NCBI GenBank assembly: GCA_029721515.1 | Contig: CM056550.1 | Span: 27,779,619-27,843,618 of the forward strand | Source: Synanceia verrucosa | Taxonomy: Eukaryota; Chordata; Actinopteri; Perciformes; Synanceiidae | DNA length: 64,000 nucleotides | Direction of reading: 5' to 3' | Notes under the pieces: model-generated | Databases searched by the model: none | The model's input: only the letters and a program-made list of their open reading frames with translations | What the model was told of the DNA's origin: nothing | Position numbers and translations under genes: made by a program | Part shown: positions 45,801 through 59,300 of the stretch, in pieces | How positions within the stretch are numbered: position 1 is the stretch's first letter | Layout of the letters: every line of letters begins with the position of its first letter

Positions 45801-48800
45801 TTTGAACCAAATATATTTATTTTATTATGTTTATTTATTAAGTTATTTCTCACCCAGGAAATGAAACTGAATTGTTGTCATACTTTTCATCCTCATGTCG
45901 TATCTACCCATATTATTAGCATTTTTAAAGGAATTTTATTTTTATTTTATTTTTTATATTTATATGTTTATATATAATATTGTAATATCATTCTCTATTA
46001 CATGTTTGACCAGCAAGTAGCAGAATGCAGCAAACCCCTTCCCTTCCTTTCTCCTATTATTATTTTTATTATTATTTCCCTTTATGTCTTGTTGCGTATA
46101 TATGTGATACAGACATTTAATTTAACATAAAAATATTAAAAAAAACAAAAGATGTGCACATCAAAAAATATATACTCCAATCAAATATCATGCCCTGTGA
46201 GGAATATGGTTTCATTTCCATTTTAGCAATTATTAGTTAATATTTCTGACATCACTAACATCTTAGATAACGGAGACTGGTTTCCATGTATTATCACCTT
46301 AAAGCTCATGGTCAGATGTAACACTGTCAATATTTGACTTTATGTGGTCTGAACTGTTTAAGCTACATATAGCTGGTGCTTGTCACTTTTGTTCAGTCGC
46401 CTGTGATCTTGTCTTTTCTGTCTTGTGCTTTACTGTCACACTGTGAGGATATTTTATTACTGCAGAGGAGGAAGTATTAAAATCTGACCTCTGTCAGCAA
46501 GAAAGAAGTTCATGTATCGTCAGGGCTAATAGAGACACGGTATCCATCTGTGTGACTACAGCAGCACTTCATGCTGTTTGTTGTCCTGAAGGAAAGACTG
46601 GAGCACCATTATTACAGTAACATGACTTTAAATGAAATTTAATTGGAGCGTTGGATCTCAACAGTCACTTTCAGGGTAAATTTTTGACGCCTACTTTGCA
46701 TACTGAATTATGTAGTTCATACCGCACTGTTGGCTTTTCCTATCAAACCAAAGTCAGATGGGTCTCATTTCAGAGAGCTTTTGACTGGGATTAAAGAAAC
46801 TTCAGCCTTCTTATCAGTTTTTCTTTTAGAATGGGAGGTTTACCATAAATTTCCTGGTTTTTGACAGCTTTTGGGGATTGACTACATGATCAGCAAGTCT
46901 GGTCCTCACCAAAAACACCACCTAACCACCTCTTAAACAATTTACGAGCTGCTGTGGCCGAAGTCTGGACTCTTTACACTTTAAAAATGTGTCCAAAAAT
47001 GGCAGTATGGTGATGTAGACAGTGTGACCATGACATGAGTCAAAGAGTAACATGACATTAAGTTTATATATATATCCTTTAACAGTGGTCACACATTTTG
47101 AAGAGATATCTCTGTGTGGCCCAGCTCTTAATATAGAGCCAGTCAGAGTCTTGATGTCACATAACTGAATATGTTTAATAAGAACACCTTCAGTGGTGCC
47201 TGTCCATGACACTGAGCAGTTTCACTGCTTTGACAACTAATCAGCTGTAGCTGCTGGCAGAGAAAGACTTCAGAAACAGGAGCTTCTCCACTTGATTCCA
47301 CAGGGAGATTAATCTGCCGCAGCATCTTCCCCCCCCAGCCTCCATGGTGTCATTCATAAAAATAATCTGTCCATTTACCGCCACACCTGCCACCTCAGCT
47401 CTCCATTTACAGTATATATAAATATATATCCATCCATACATCATGGTTTATGAAACTCACTGTTTTTTTTGTGTATTGCGGTCATCAGAAGTGTGACGTG
47501 TCACTGGACATAAAAAGCTTGCCGGTCAACAGAGTGATGTGCTGTACTCAGCTTTCTCTGTCTCTTCCACACGTGCAATCACTAGATTTTAATTTACTGA
47601 TCATATGTTAATATGTAGTGTTGTGCTCTGTGGAAGAGCTGTCCTCAGGAAACATCTTCCAACACTCCCGGCCATATTGCCTGCCTGGACAGTCAGACGT
47701 CTCATCTAATACACAGCATGCTCCAACATCATCTGATCTAATTCCTGTTTATATTTAGGCTCTTTGTTGTAATTCAGGGTGGGGTGGAAATATTGCACTA
47801 CTCAAGCTGTTCAGCAGCCACAGAGCTGGGGCTTATTCACAGATTCTGTGCCTCTAAAACCTGCTCTTTGTTATGTTTGCCATAAATGATTATTTTGAGA
47901 TCTTGGTCAGTGTACAATTTAAAAAAAAAAAAAAATAAATCTGGAGAGGATCTAATAAAATGAATAAGCTCCAGGCCCCTCCCCACCAAATGCATTTTCA
48001 TTCTCTCACTCCAAATAAATGCCAATATTGGCCACTTGTAATGTTCAGTTTCCTCAGGAGAGATTTGAGTGACATTGAAACGGTGGCATTCATTTTTGCT
48101 TATTTCATCATGGCTGCTTCCTCAAAAAAAAAAGGAATCCAGGAGCAGGCAGGGTGGTGATAAACTAAATGCGCCCTCTCTCAGCACTTTTCCTGAATCC
48201 TCCAGCCTCTCAGTGGTCTATACATGACATTTAATTCTAATTACACTAATTACAAGCTGTATCAGCTGAGGGAAAAGGAAGACCCACAGCACTAAGTTGA
48301 CAGGGTTTTATTAGATGTCTGGCGTCAAGTGATATCTATAGTTCATGGTGACTCTTTTGTCATTACAATGTTTAAAAAAAAGACAATCAGATTTTTTTTA
48401 AATACAAAATATAAGATAATGAACTTTAACATGTGGCTTAGATGAATTAATCTGTTGTCTGATGGTTAATCATTCACAATTAGATTTTCAAGGCAAGACA
48501 ACATTTTAGTTTTTTAAGTTTAAGCTCAATCTGTTACCATGAAAACTACACGAAACATCCTTTTCCATGCTGTTTTCTTGCTGCTAAGGTCGTAGCACTG
48601 TGTTAATATGCATGCATGGAAAGCATGAGACACCTTTTTTTATTTTTGAAATCATTCAACCGTGCAGCTCACGACTTTAAACTGCACTTGAATTTATTCC
48701 TCCCCTTTAAAAGACCTCCACGCTTGATGATATGAGCCCAAGAAGGCGAGATTGAAAGAATTACTTTAATATTCTCTTTTGAGAGAAGAGTTTAGTGTGG

Positions 48801-49287
48801 AATTGAGTTTGACAGCAGAGAAGCACAAACATGCTGGTGCTTTCCTCAAGATGCTCAAGGACAGATACTCCCCAAAATTTGTAAGAGCAATATTAACGTT
48901 GACAGCATTTCTATCTGAGGAAACTACATATTTGCAGCGGGTTTTTCTATATCAGGAAACATGTTGGAACTTTACGATCAAAAATCCAATTTATTTGTGT
49001 TTTCTTCAAATAGCAAATTGAAATTGCAGTTTAGGATTTCCAGATTTGTAGAAACGGTTCATTTATGTGCTGCACTGAGGCCACTGGAGCCAAATATAAT
49101 AGACTTGAACGTCTCAGTTTTGACTTGAGAGCGCTGTTAAAATTGTTTTCCTGTCTGTTGTGTGAATGCTACACTCAACAACACTTTCAACACCGCTGAT
49201 ATCATTTCCTCACCAAAGTGTACTCAAAAACCTATTAATAGACACAATTTGAGCTACAACTTATTATTATTTTACGCATTTTCCCTT

Positions 49288-49301
49288 GTTGCCATGGCAA
49301 A
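49288..49301. promoter_or_regulatory. RFX X-box-like palindrome
   Basis: GTTGCCATGGCAAA matches the palindromic X-box recognised by RFX factors (GTTNCCATGGNAAC) with one end mismatch. A related word, GTCGCCATGGCAAG, occurs at 58899-58912, also in mpp2 upstream or intronic DNA. Function is inferred. Confidence 0.4.
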
Positions 49302-50073
49302 GCGCCGGGGAGAAAGACGAAGAGCTGCTCACGGTTGTCTTGGATACAACAGTTTTCCCTTGTAAAGTAATGAGAGGAGCTGAACCTGTGGGAGCACAGG
49401 GTTATTTTTAGGCCTGACGCCAGCCTGCATGTGTGGATTAAGACGTGTTTGGTCGCTGCTGCGTGTGTGTGTGCGTGTGTGCGTGAGCAAGCATGTTTAC
49501 AGGCTTTAATACAGCCTCACTGTGGGAACTGCTCAAGGCGTTTTACACTTGGCGTACAAACACCTGGGCCGCCATTTGTGTCGTTGCTCCAGATCAAAAT
49601 GAGCTGCAAGATGCAATTACATTCGTCAAGATGCAGGCTTGAAAGTAATAGATGCTTCCCTCAACCTCCTGCGATCCTCGCTCATAGAGAAATAGACATA
49701 ATCGAATAATTTCTAACAGTGCCTTATTCCAAGGATGATTGTAAAGCCTTGACCTTTGCCTTCATCGCTTGTTATGCAACGTGGATGATGCAGGAATTCA
49801 AACTTAGCCTGTTGTTACACTGGAAAGAGTAATTTGGTCAGGATCTTCATCATTATCATCAATGTCTAGAGATATAATTATAGATCTTAACTCAAACCCC
49901 ATGTACACACACACACACACACACAGCACACAGCTGGTCTCTTGTTTTAATAGATTAATAGTGTAGAGATGATAGCAGGTCTGCAAATATGATGTCATGA
50001 CAGCTGTGCTTTTGAGCTGCTCTCTTCCTGCAACACAATGTGGAAGATGGAGATTTGTATGAGTGTATGTTGC

Positions 50074-50075
50074 TG

Positions 50076-50115
<40 letters not shown>
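50074..50115. repeat. (GT)n microsatellite
   Basis: An interrupted GT tract in the probable first mpp2 intron. A shorter CA tract, in inverted orientation, lies 150 bp upstream (49905-49924). Confidence 0.9.
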
Positions 50116-50117
<2 letters not shown>

Positions 50118-51810
50118 CAGACTAATAGAGCGAGTAACAAAATCACTCAGAGAGAAGTCAGTTAAGATGCACATGATACTACTGTAGGACTGACGCACCA
50201 TTTATTTTCACAACCACTGTGTTTTTACCATCTGCAGCTACAGTGAAAATACTCAGTTTGACCTCACTGCTCAACTCAGAGCATTAATATAGCAGCAATA
50301 ACTTTATGCTGTGTAAAAATGTATCAATGTACATTTCCCTGTTGGTGGGATGAAAAAAGGTTTATCTTATCTAAATGTCCTTGCACTTGTCCTCACAACA
50401 TTTTGTGTCATTTTATTTTATCACCAGACTGCATTTATAGCTTTTTATTACTATCTTAGTCTGTTTTCATGTTTTTTATTTTCATGGTTGTGATAAAAGT
50501 TTCACATAATTTCTGACTGAATTAATTTTCTTATTATATCACATTTGATTTGATGTTTAGGCTGATGTTTTTAAATAAAGTTTTCAGATTTGGGATTTTA
50601 TGTGCTTAATCATCCTTATTATTTTATTTTATTTTTTTATTTTACCAATTTTACCAGGGAACCACTCAATTTCTGGACTAACTAATTCCCCATCAGTGAA
50701 GCAGGGAGGATGGCAATCAGAGAGCAGAGTACATCCTGCCCACCCCCACCACCAACCCTCCTGACACCCCCCAGTGTGTCAGCCCAGCTCCAGCACAGCC
50801 GAGCTCCACTGCAATCGGCTTTGACTTCTTAGCCGTGTGGTCTCTGCATACTTTTAACAAGCTCTGTCATCTCACAGTGCAAACACGGGATGCCACGGAT
50901 AAGCCTGGGGGACTGGTATGTGGTGTTAAGGACTCTGATCCGCATTGATCAGAGTTTTGCAAAAGAGCTTGGTCCCTCAGCATCGAGGAATGTTCTTCAG
51001 TGTCACAGCCACATATAGGTAAACTCTGTAGAGCACACACACACTCATTTACCCTCTTTCCAATAAGAGGAAAAGTCCCTTCCCTTCTGCTTCCCCCTTT
51101 AGGGCCGTATTTTGAAAAAATAATATGTATGGGGACCAAAGGCAAAAGACAAGTAATTTATAATACTGTTTGAATTGTGATATGAAACACATATGATGTT
51201 TGTCAAGTTAAAATAATAAAGATAATTTTCCAAGTCAGAAAAGTATTTCAAATTGACAAATTTGTCATATGTGTTAATTATGGCTAAAGTCAAACAAGGT
51301 CAAAAAATAATTTGTCTCTCTACGTTCATATTTTTTCTGGAATATGCCATCATAGTCCAGCAAAAAAGAACAAAATGAAATAATTTTGGTGAAATATGAA
51401 GGACATTTTTTGACAATACTAACCTCAAAAACATAATGAAGTTGCCTACACTCAACCAAAATTGCTACACATAGAGAAAAGGCACTTGAAACATGTGACA
51501 GCTTTTCTTTATGAGTCAGTGACACTTAGTTCAGGTCGTGCCGTTCCAAATGTGATGTGACATGTCTGTGGGTTAGGAGAAATACATTCATTACATAAGG
51601 CAAAGAGCGGGAGTTAAATATAGACTAAAAACCACAAACAGGATCAGAACATACGGCAGAACAAGCAGGTTGTTGCACGGCTGTATGGATGAAGGATACA
51701 TTTCACCTGTCTTTAAAAGTAATGAGGTCTGTATGAAGTATGGGTTATCCAGCACTCTTCAATTCAGATGGAGGTGTGACAAACCGTGATACAGATGTCC
51801 CAGATAACTT

Positions 51811-51946
51811 CTAGAATTTCAGTCCCAGTGCAGCCCCGGGCTTCCCTCTTTTCGTTGGATCAATATTGGGATTATAATTAACTGTGCCCTTGTCCCGTGG
51901 GTTCACATTTACTGGTTTATAAGAGGAATCTTTAACTGGTGCCCTG
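51811..51946 (-). pseudogene. Unidentified exon-like frame on the minus strand
   Basis: Reading the minus strand, a plausible acceptor (...catgtcccag) near 51946 is followed by an open frame of about 45 residues. It contains YKPVNVNPRDKGTVNYNPN and ends GAALGLKF before a TAG. The residue mix looks protein-like rather than random. No partner exons or family were recognised. It could be the last exon of a small gene, a retrocopy remnant or chance. Confidence 0.2.
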
Positions 51947-53210
51947 GGACATGCTGATGAAAATACTCCGAACCAAAAACCGAAGACTTGCCCTTCTGAA
52001 TAAAAAGGATATTTTGATTTCTGCACATCAAATCAAATTAATAGAATTATATGCCACTGGGCTTGAAAACATCTTCATGTTGACAGCTAAGAGGCTCATC
52101 GGAGTACCTTTGCTGATGAAAAACATCATCCAGTAAGTCAGTTTAAGAATAATAGCTGCTCTTTAGTAAAAGGGAAATGTGAAAGAAGAAATATATTTGG
52201 TCAGTTTCTTAAATAAATCATGTTTAAGGCCAGACAGGAAGTGTAGTAGCAACTGACAGCGCCTCCATTCAGTCAGTTCATTTAATTTCTTGATTTTTAT
52301 GTTGACACAGTGACCCTGTGGTGATGTCATTTGGCTTTGGCCACCACAGCACTGGTTCCCATGGATGGCTATCGTCATGGAAACCAGGAATTAGGATCCT
52401 TGGATACCAGTGTCTCTCCTCCTCACCATTGTTCTCTCTCTGACCTCCACAGTCCAAGCCTTCCTGCCTGACAGTTCTGTACTCAACCCTCTTCTGTTTT
52501 CTTCTATCTCTTCCTCCTCTCATTACTATTGATTGCTTTCTCTGTTTATGTTCGCCACTCCCTCTCCTCCTAACTCATTTCTATTCAGTGCATGTATTTC
52601 ACAAATTCACCTGATAGCCAGTTTTGAATCATCCTCTGTCTGTAATGCTTTTCTCTTGCTTTCTGTCGTTAAATGCATCGACTAGAATCAACAGAGATCC
52701 TCACTAAGCTAATGTTAGCTGGCCTGCTCACCAGTACTCCTCACAGACATGGCGGCTAAACTGTTTGGGTGTTGCCAGAGCAACTGGTTATTCTATTTAT
52801 AGCTCTTAACAAAGTTAGACACCAGTTGTTGTGTGTGGGAGTGAATTAAGAATGAGCGGCGCACACTCATAAGTCCGCTGACAGAAAAGGATTTGTTGTG
52901 GATTTAGACTTCCACGGATCCCTGTGCTCTGAACTTGAAGGGCCTCAACCTCACAACACAGTTTATCACAATGGGATGAGGGGCTATAAATAAACAAGCA
53001 ATACAATATGCAAAACTTTGGGTCTGTGGGAAATAATCCTGATTATGGAAGTTCTGTAAAGAGCTTACCCTCCTTCCCTTGTTTGAATTTTAATTGTGCC
53101 TCAGTGGTCTGACAACCAGGGGATTTTACATTTATATTCACAATCAATACTTCATTAGTGTTCTCAATGCGTCTCCCTTCTCTCTCCCTCTGCACTTTCT
53201 TTCATTGCAG

Positions 53211-53323
53211 TTGACCTAACAAGTTCTGTGGAGGATATTGGGAGGAACCAATTCTCAAAATGCCTGTGGCAACATCCAGCTCTGACTCGGGTAAGTGGCT
53301 TTGTGTCGCTACGACGAGGGTAT

Positions 53324-53380
<57 letters not shown>

Positions 53381-56300
53381 AGTGAGAGAGATATCGAGAT
53401 AGAGCCAAGAGGGAGGAGATACTGAACGGTTGTTCAGCGCTCAGGACATGCATATCATCTCCAGAGCTCTAATGTGACTTAATGAGCTGACTAATGGAGC
53501 GCTAAAACTCCAGCCCTAGATCAGTCATGCCTCCAAGGATTTGCTCCTCTATCCTTTGCAGCACTCCACTCATGTGCATGCCTGGTCAAATCTGCACTCA
53601 TGGCCGGTACTACAAATGCATGAGCATGCGCATGCTTGCACACAATCGTTTTTTTTTTTTTTTGTTTTTTTTTTTAATATGGATCGATGACGGATCAATG
53701 GGGACTGAAATAGCACGATGTGAAGCCCAGAGCAATTTGTAGTCACCTTTTTAAGTGTCTTCCATGGGCTGTCATTACTCTGGCTATTAAAATGTTAAGT
53801 TTGATGAAAAATATGGATGTTTATTTGATAATGGGCTGATGGGTTGATAGAAAGAAAGAAAGTTGAATTTAAGCTTCTTGATACAAAATATAAGATTTTT
53901 GTATAAAATAAATGACATCCTTGTGCAAAAGTTTTGTCTGAATTGCTGGAATTCAACTAAAATTTGGCATTACAGTGATAGTCTATTTTGTTGGCATTGT
54001 TTCAAAGTGGATTTTTAGACGGGTTCCTTGGCACGAATATCAAAGTTGAAAATGTGACAGCAGTAGAATTTAATGTCACATTAGTCTCTCTAAACGGGCA
54101 CAGTGCATTTCCTCCTCACACAGTGCTGAGGGTGCTTGATCCAGACACAGAAGAGATTGAAGAGCCACAGCCAGATGTCTGGGAAATTGATAGTAATTGT
54201 ATTTCTTAGTATATTGGCAAACAGAGGACCAAATCTCAAAATCAAAAGCTTTATAGTATTTTATCACGTGGTAATAAATAAAGTCAGTTGTCGGATAGAG
54301 GGAGAAAAGCAGTTCAACAGAGAGTTAAAATGTGTGCTGAGTTTTTTTTGTAATGGTCTGTCAGTCAGTTTTGATTTGTACGCCAGCCGAGTCTGGATGA
54401 CTTGCGTTTTTAGTAACACACAGTAAATTGTTTCTCTGAACCAATTCATATCTTTTTTAATTTGAAAAAGCAGTATTTTCAGGAAGGCTATTTTTGCACA
54501 GGCATGGAGAGCGGTTACACAAGGGCCAGTTTTGTTTTTAAATGACAAACTACATCAATTCCAGAAGCTGTCAGCAAAGAAACTGGATTTAAGAGCAGAA
54601 ATATAAATTCACTCAATAAGCGCTCCTTCACTGACCGCATCTGCAAGGCAGGCTTTGTTTGTACCTGTGTCTGTGATGATGGTGACGGAGGGTCGTCACT
54701 CAGTTACCTCCACATGCACCACCTCCTTGTCTGATTCTCCTTCCTACAAGTCATCCTTCTGCTGCTCTTTCACCCAGTTAACCCCCACAGGGAAGCCTGG
54801 TCCTGCCTCCTTCTCTCCCTCCTCCTAGAGAAAGCATCATACTTCCCTCCCGCCCTCCCTCTTCCCCACCTTTCTTTGCCCAGGCACACAACCCTCTCTC
54901 GTCTCCATTCATTCATGCGGAGGAGCAGGCGCTCAGCCAGGCATAGCTTATACACGTTCACGTCAAGAACAGGTGGAGAGGGAGGAACGAGTGGGGAGCG
55001 GTTTTGCCAGGAAGAGGAGAGAATCGGGGACAGATAGGGAGGGGGAGAGAGAGAGCTCTCTCAGTCTGCCTCAGATACAGTATTGGGTGTGTTACTGTGA
55101 GTGTGTGCACTGTAGAGAGGTGTTGTTCACCATGGCTGGCAGCCTGTTTGGAAGGCTCTCCCTGGAGGAAGAGGACTCAGCCAACTCCCTGGAGGGCCTA
55201 GAAATCAAGCTGGGGGGAGAAGGTAAGATGCTTTATAGAACAGATGACTTCTGCACCTATGCTTTTTGTCACAGGTCAGGGAAGATATACTGGAAAACTG
55301 TGGAGAAGGTTAAATCACTGTTAAAGCAGATGGCAGTATGCCTACGCACACGTTTGAGGTTGAATCTGGTGTTTTAAATTGGCATTGCACCTGCTTCCTG
55401 ACATGCCGGTTCAAACCCTCCAGACTGTGATGAAGATACAGAGACAGATTAGGACCCAGGGCAGCATTTGATGTACAGCAATCTGAGGCAGCAAACTCTA
55501 AAGGCAGGAATGTGCAGTGAAAACCTGCCACATCTTCTTGTATTTAATGGAGAGTGAGGCGCCTTGTAGAGAGCTGCAGGGAAGTGTTTGAGGTAAGTAA
55601 AGAAAGCCGGAAGATAAGAAGTCATTTAAAGTGGGACAGCCTGTGTAAAAGCAAGTGCATATTTGTTGTACTGAATTTTAAAAATACAGATAATGTTTGC
55701 TCCCACGGCACGGTGGGAAGGACCATACATTCAATTCATAATTGATGGTGTTCATTAATACTGCATGGGGTCGCATACTACACAGTAATACGTTATGAGT
55801 CCATTTCTGTTTATGTACTGTTGTGTACATCTATCTGATGTTGTCACGTTGAGTCAGTCGTGGTTAGAAGCATCATTACATCATTACCAAGTCTATTGCT
55901 TGTCACACAGTATACCATGTTGCAAAGCATCCTCTGCCCTGTAATATAGCTTGACAAGGCAGCAGTGACAGCCATAATGAATCACAGTTCCTGTCAAAGC
56001 ATTCGCATCCTGTCTATCAGTTTGGAGTGTGTGTATGTGTGTGTGTGTGGGAGAGAGAAAGGAATAAAAAGAGAGCGAGAGACCGCCAGTGCATTGTACA
56101 TTCATGGAGAGTAGGTAGGGGGTCATTCATATGCAACGGTGTTCTGATCAGAGATGGCACGCTGGAAAGTGTCAGCCTCGCAACCTTCAAATACACCGTG
56201 GCTCTCTCACCCCTCCACACACACACACACACACACACACTCATAATAACACAGTCTCTCTCCCCAATGAAACCCTCTCAGCATCAGAGCAATATTCTGT

Positions 56301-59300
56301 GTGCCTGCTGGACTAATGAAGCTGTGTTCAAACACAGATGATGGATCATTGAGTACAGTGTGCTGGTAGGATTAGGCTGTCAGAGATAATCGCCGGGTTT
56401 CAAGAGAACAGGACAATTTCATCCTGTTCTGGCTGAGGGTATTTGATAATGTGCTTACACTGGCAATTATTTCATCTGTATCACACCCTGACAATCTCTC
56501 GTTTGCTTGTTGTTAACTGCTGTACAGTCAAAGCATTTCCTTCCTAACAGCAAGTTCAGTCAATAAAGTTGTTTTTGTTAAGTTTCCCCCAAAAAAACAA
56601 CTTCACATGAAATCATCCCTCGCCATGACTCCTCGGGCTCCACGGGCTGAGCTGTAATGGGAGCTGCTGTCCACTTGCGAAATGTCAACAAATATCACAA
56701 GTGTTGTCTCCAGTGGTGACCTTCAGCCGGCTAATAAGGCGATCCAGCCCGCACCCATATCATGCCAGCTTAGAACAAGAAATCGCCATGGTGATGGGAT
56801 GGTTTAAACGGCAGCTTTAAAGTCCCTTCTCCTGCTGATTGGCTACCTAAGAGAGAGGAGGTCAGGGTTACAGCGTTGCCCCTGAAGATGTTGCCAAATG
56901 ATGTGCACTGTGCAGGGTTTTTTGTTTCCTAGATGAATTTAAGGTCCAGCGTAACGGGGATTTCAATTATTTTGCCTGATTGAATGTCATCTGAGCACTG
57001 TGTGAGCATCATTCAATCACACTTATGCTGTGTTTACCTCCTATTATTTAGACTGTAATCAGGAGCAAATGAATTGGAAAGAATGTTCCTGCCAGCCTGA
57101 GTTGTAATTCCAAGGTGGAAATACTGATAATTTGTGACAGCGACAATCTTTGTCCCCCACTCTATGGCAATAACTACTGAAGTGTCAACTAATGCAGACA
57201 ATTCAGTTACTATAAAATGAGTTATATATCATTTGTCTGCATCTGTAACTTGTTAACGAATACCTGTAGTCTGAACACTAGTTAATTGGAATCATAATAC
57301 CAGTAGTAATGAAGCTTTCCTGTGTTTCCTCTTCTGCAGACATTACACGGATGTGTCATGATTAGTGTGAAGAGTTTGGAGACGGGTATTACATAAATAT
57401 AGTAACATTTTGCAGGCTATAATTATGCTAACCAGAGGTGAGCTATTGAAGACAAGTTTGTACCAGTTGCTCATACGCAGACACAGAAACTGACCACACA
57501 AGTGCATCACACAATTGATGTGCCCACACATGAATCTGTCATGACGAGCTCGCCTTTTTAGTGGCACTTCAGAATCAAGCACCATGAGGGCAAATTAAAA
57601 AAGAAAAAAAAAACACAAGGACCAATGAATCATATACTTCAGTCATAAAGGTATAATGGATTCTGATACGCACAATATCTTCCAAACCCATACAATTCTC
57701 CACCAGTGTCTTAGGCATTCATCTTTCTCCACCTGAGGGATTGATAGTAATTATTTTGTGCTGGGAAGCAGGGAGCAGAATCAAATCTAATAACAACCTT
57801 AAAGTATTTAATAATGTCTGTCGAGGCCTGAGAGTATTTTATTACACAGGGTTGACTTTTGGCAATTTGAAATAGTTTCAGCGTCATCCGACAACATGCA
57901 CTTTTCTGTCACTTTTAATGGAGTGGCAGAGATATAAGACTGCAGCAACTTTCAAGTGTTTCCAGGAAACAATAAGAATATCAATGAGCTTTTGAGAGGA
58001 AAGCTGCTCGGAAATGCACCAGTGTTTTTGCAGGACAAAGCAGGTGTTATTACTGCGTAGTCACTCTGAGGATGGAAAAGCTTGAAATTGACCTTACCTA
58101 TGAAAACGGCCCGATTAATCACCTGCAGCCCTTTGCTGCAACTGACTTTCAATGTTCTTCTCGGTGAATTCTAAGCTTAAGTGACCGAAATAGGCTATGT
58201 TTTGTAGTAGAAACACAATGATACACATCACGGTGCCTGAAGAAGCCTTCTAATCCTGGACATCTGAAATGATCTACCACTAAATGATCATTTCTCAGGT
58301 GTGAGACACTTTTTTGTAGGATGCAAAACACATTTGGTATGTTAAAAAGCATACCAAAATTAAGTGTATCACGCTTGGGAATGTTGTGGCTGCCTTATGG
58401 TTTCCCAGAGCTCTGCAGTGTTAGCGACTAGCAGGAGTCCCTCAGGAGTTGGTGTGGAAACTAAACACTGTGCTAGTTTATGCTCTTCCTGTTCATATGT
58501 AACGGTGCGTCTTTTGCTTGCCAAAATTCGTCTGAGTAGAGCATTTATTTTCATTTTAAGAAAGTTTGCCATCTCATTGAATGCGTATTGCATGGAGAAA
58601 CACCAGCACAACCACATCTTCCTCCACCCTCCCTCTGCTCCCCCTCTCCATCATCTCTGTGTTTCCCTAACCTCTGCTCCATAGCAACAGAACAACCTCC
58701 ACTAAGCGCTGGCTAAGAGGTTCATGTTCCCCCACTGAGCTCCAACCACAAACAATAACAGCCCAGATTGTTTGGCTGCCTCCATGACATTGAGTTTAAT
58801 TGTAACCCTCACTGGAGGTGAAGTTGCGCTTAGATGAGACTTTAAGAGACAAAAGCACCTTTCATTCAGGGGTTTCTGGTGATTACATGTTGCCCGCTGT
58901 CGCCATGGCAAGGAAGCTCTTATTCTGTTGAGAGGGGATGCAAGAGGCCACCATAATGTCTTATTATTTTCAATATGTAATTGACAAAAGAGCAATTCAT
59001 ATTTTTAAGGTTATCTCTCTAATGCTGAATATAAACTGAGTGAATCATCACCATGTTTTTCTAGTTGTTAACTAGAAGGTTCTTTTTGATTTTTGTTATA
59101 ATTATTTGTCTGCTCTACTAGCTCTACTCTTTCTAAATCCAGTAGATGCAAAGTAGTGCAATACTGTAAAAACAAGACCTTCTCCTGCAAGAGTGAAAAG
59201 TGTTAAATTTAAACATTTCTGTGGAAGAGCATCTGCCGTACAGGTAGCTGGTTCAGTCTGTCTGCACACCTGGGTCCCTTTATGTGCTCTTTAAGCCTCC

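Larger units (their letters stand above)
45801..53210. other. Probable first intron of mpp2
   Basis: About 7.4 kb with no gene that I can support. It holds a GT microsatellite (50074-50115), a CA run (49905-49924), an RFX-type X-box (49288-49301) and a minus-strand exon-like frame near 51811-51945, listed separately. The remainder is A/T-rich without recognisable content. Confidence 0.45.

Noticed and set aside
48779..49021. 80-residue frame considered as an exon in the mpp2 upstream intron
   Set aside because: No splice sites of quality, no family resemblance and A/T-rich composition like its surroundings.
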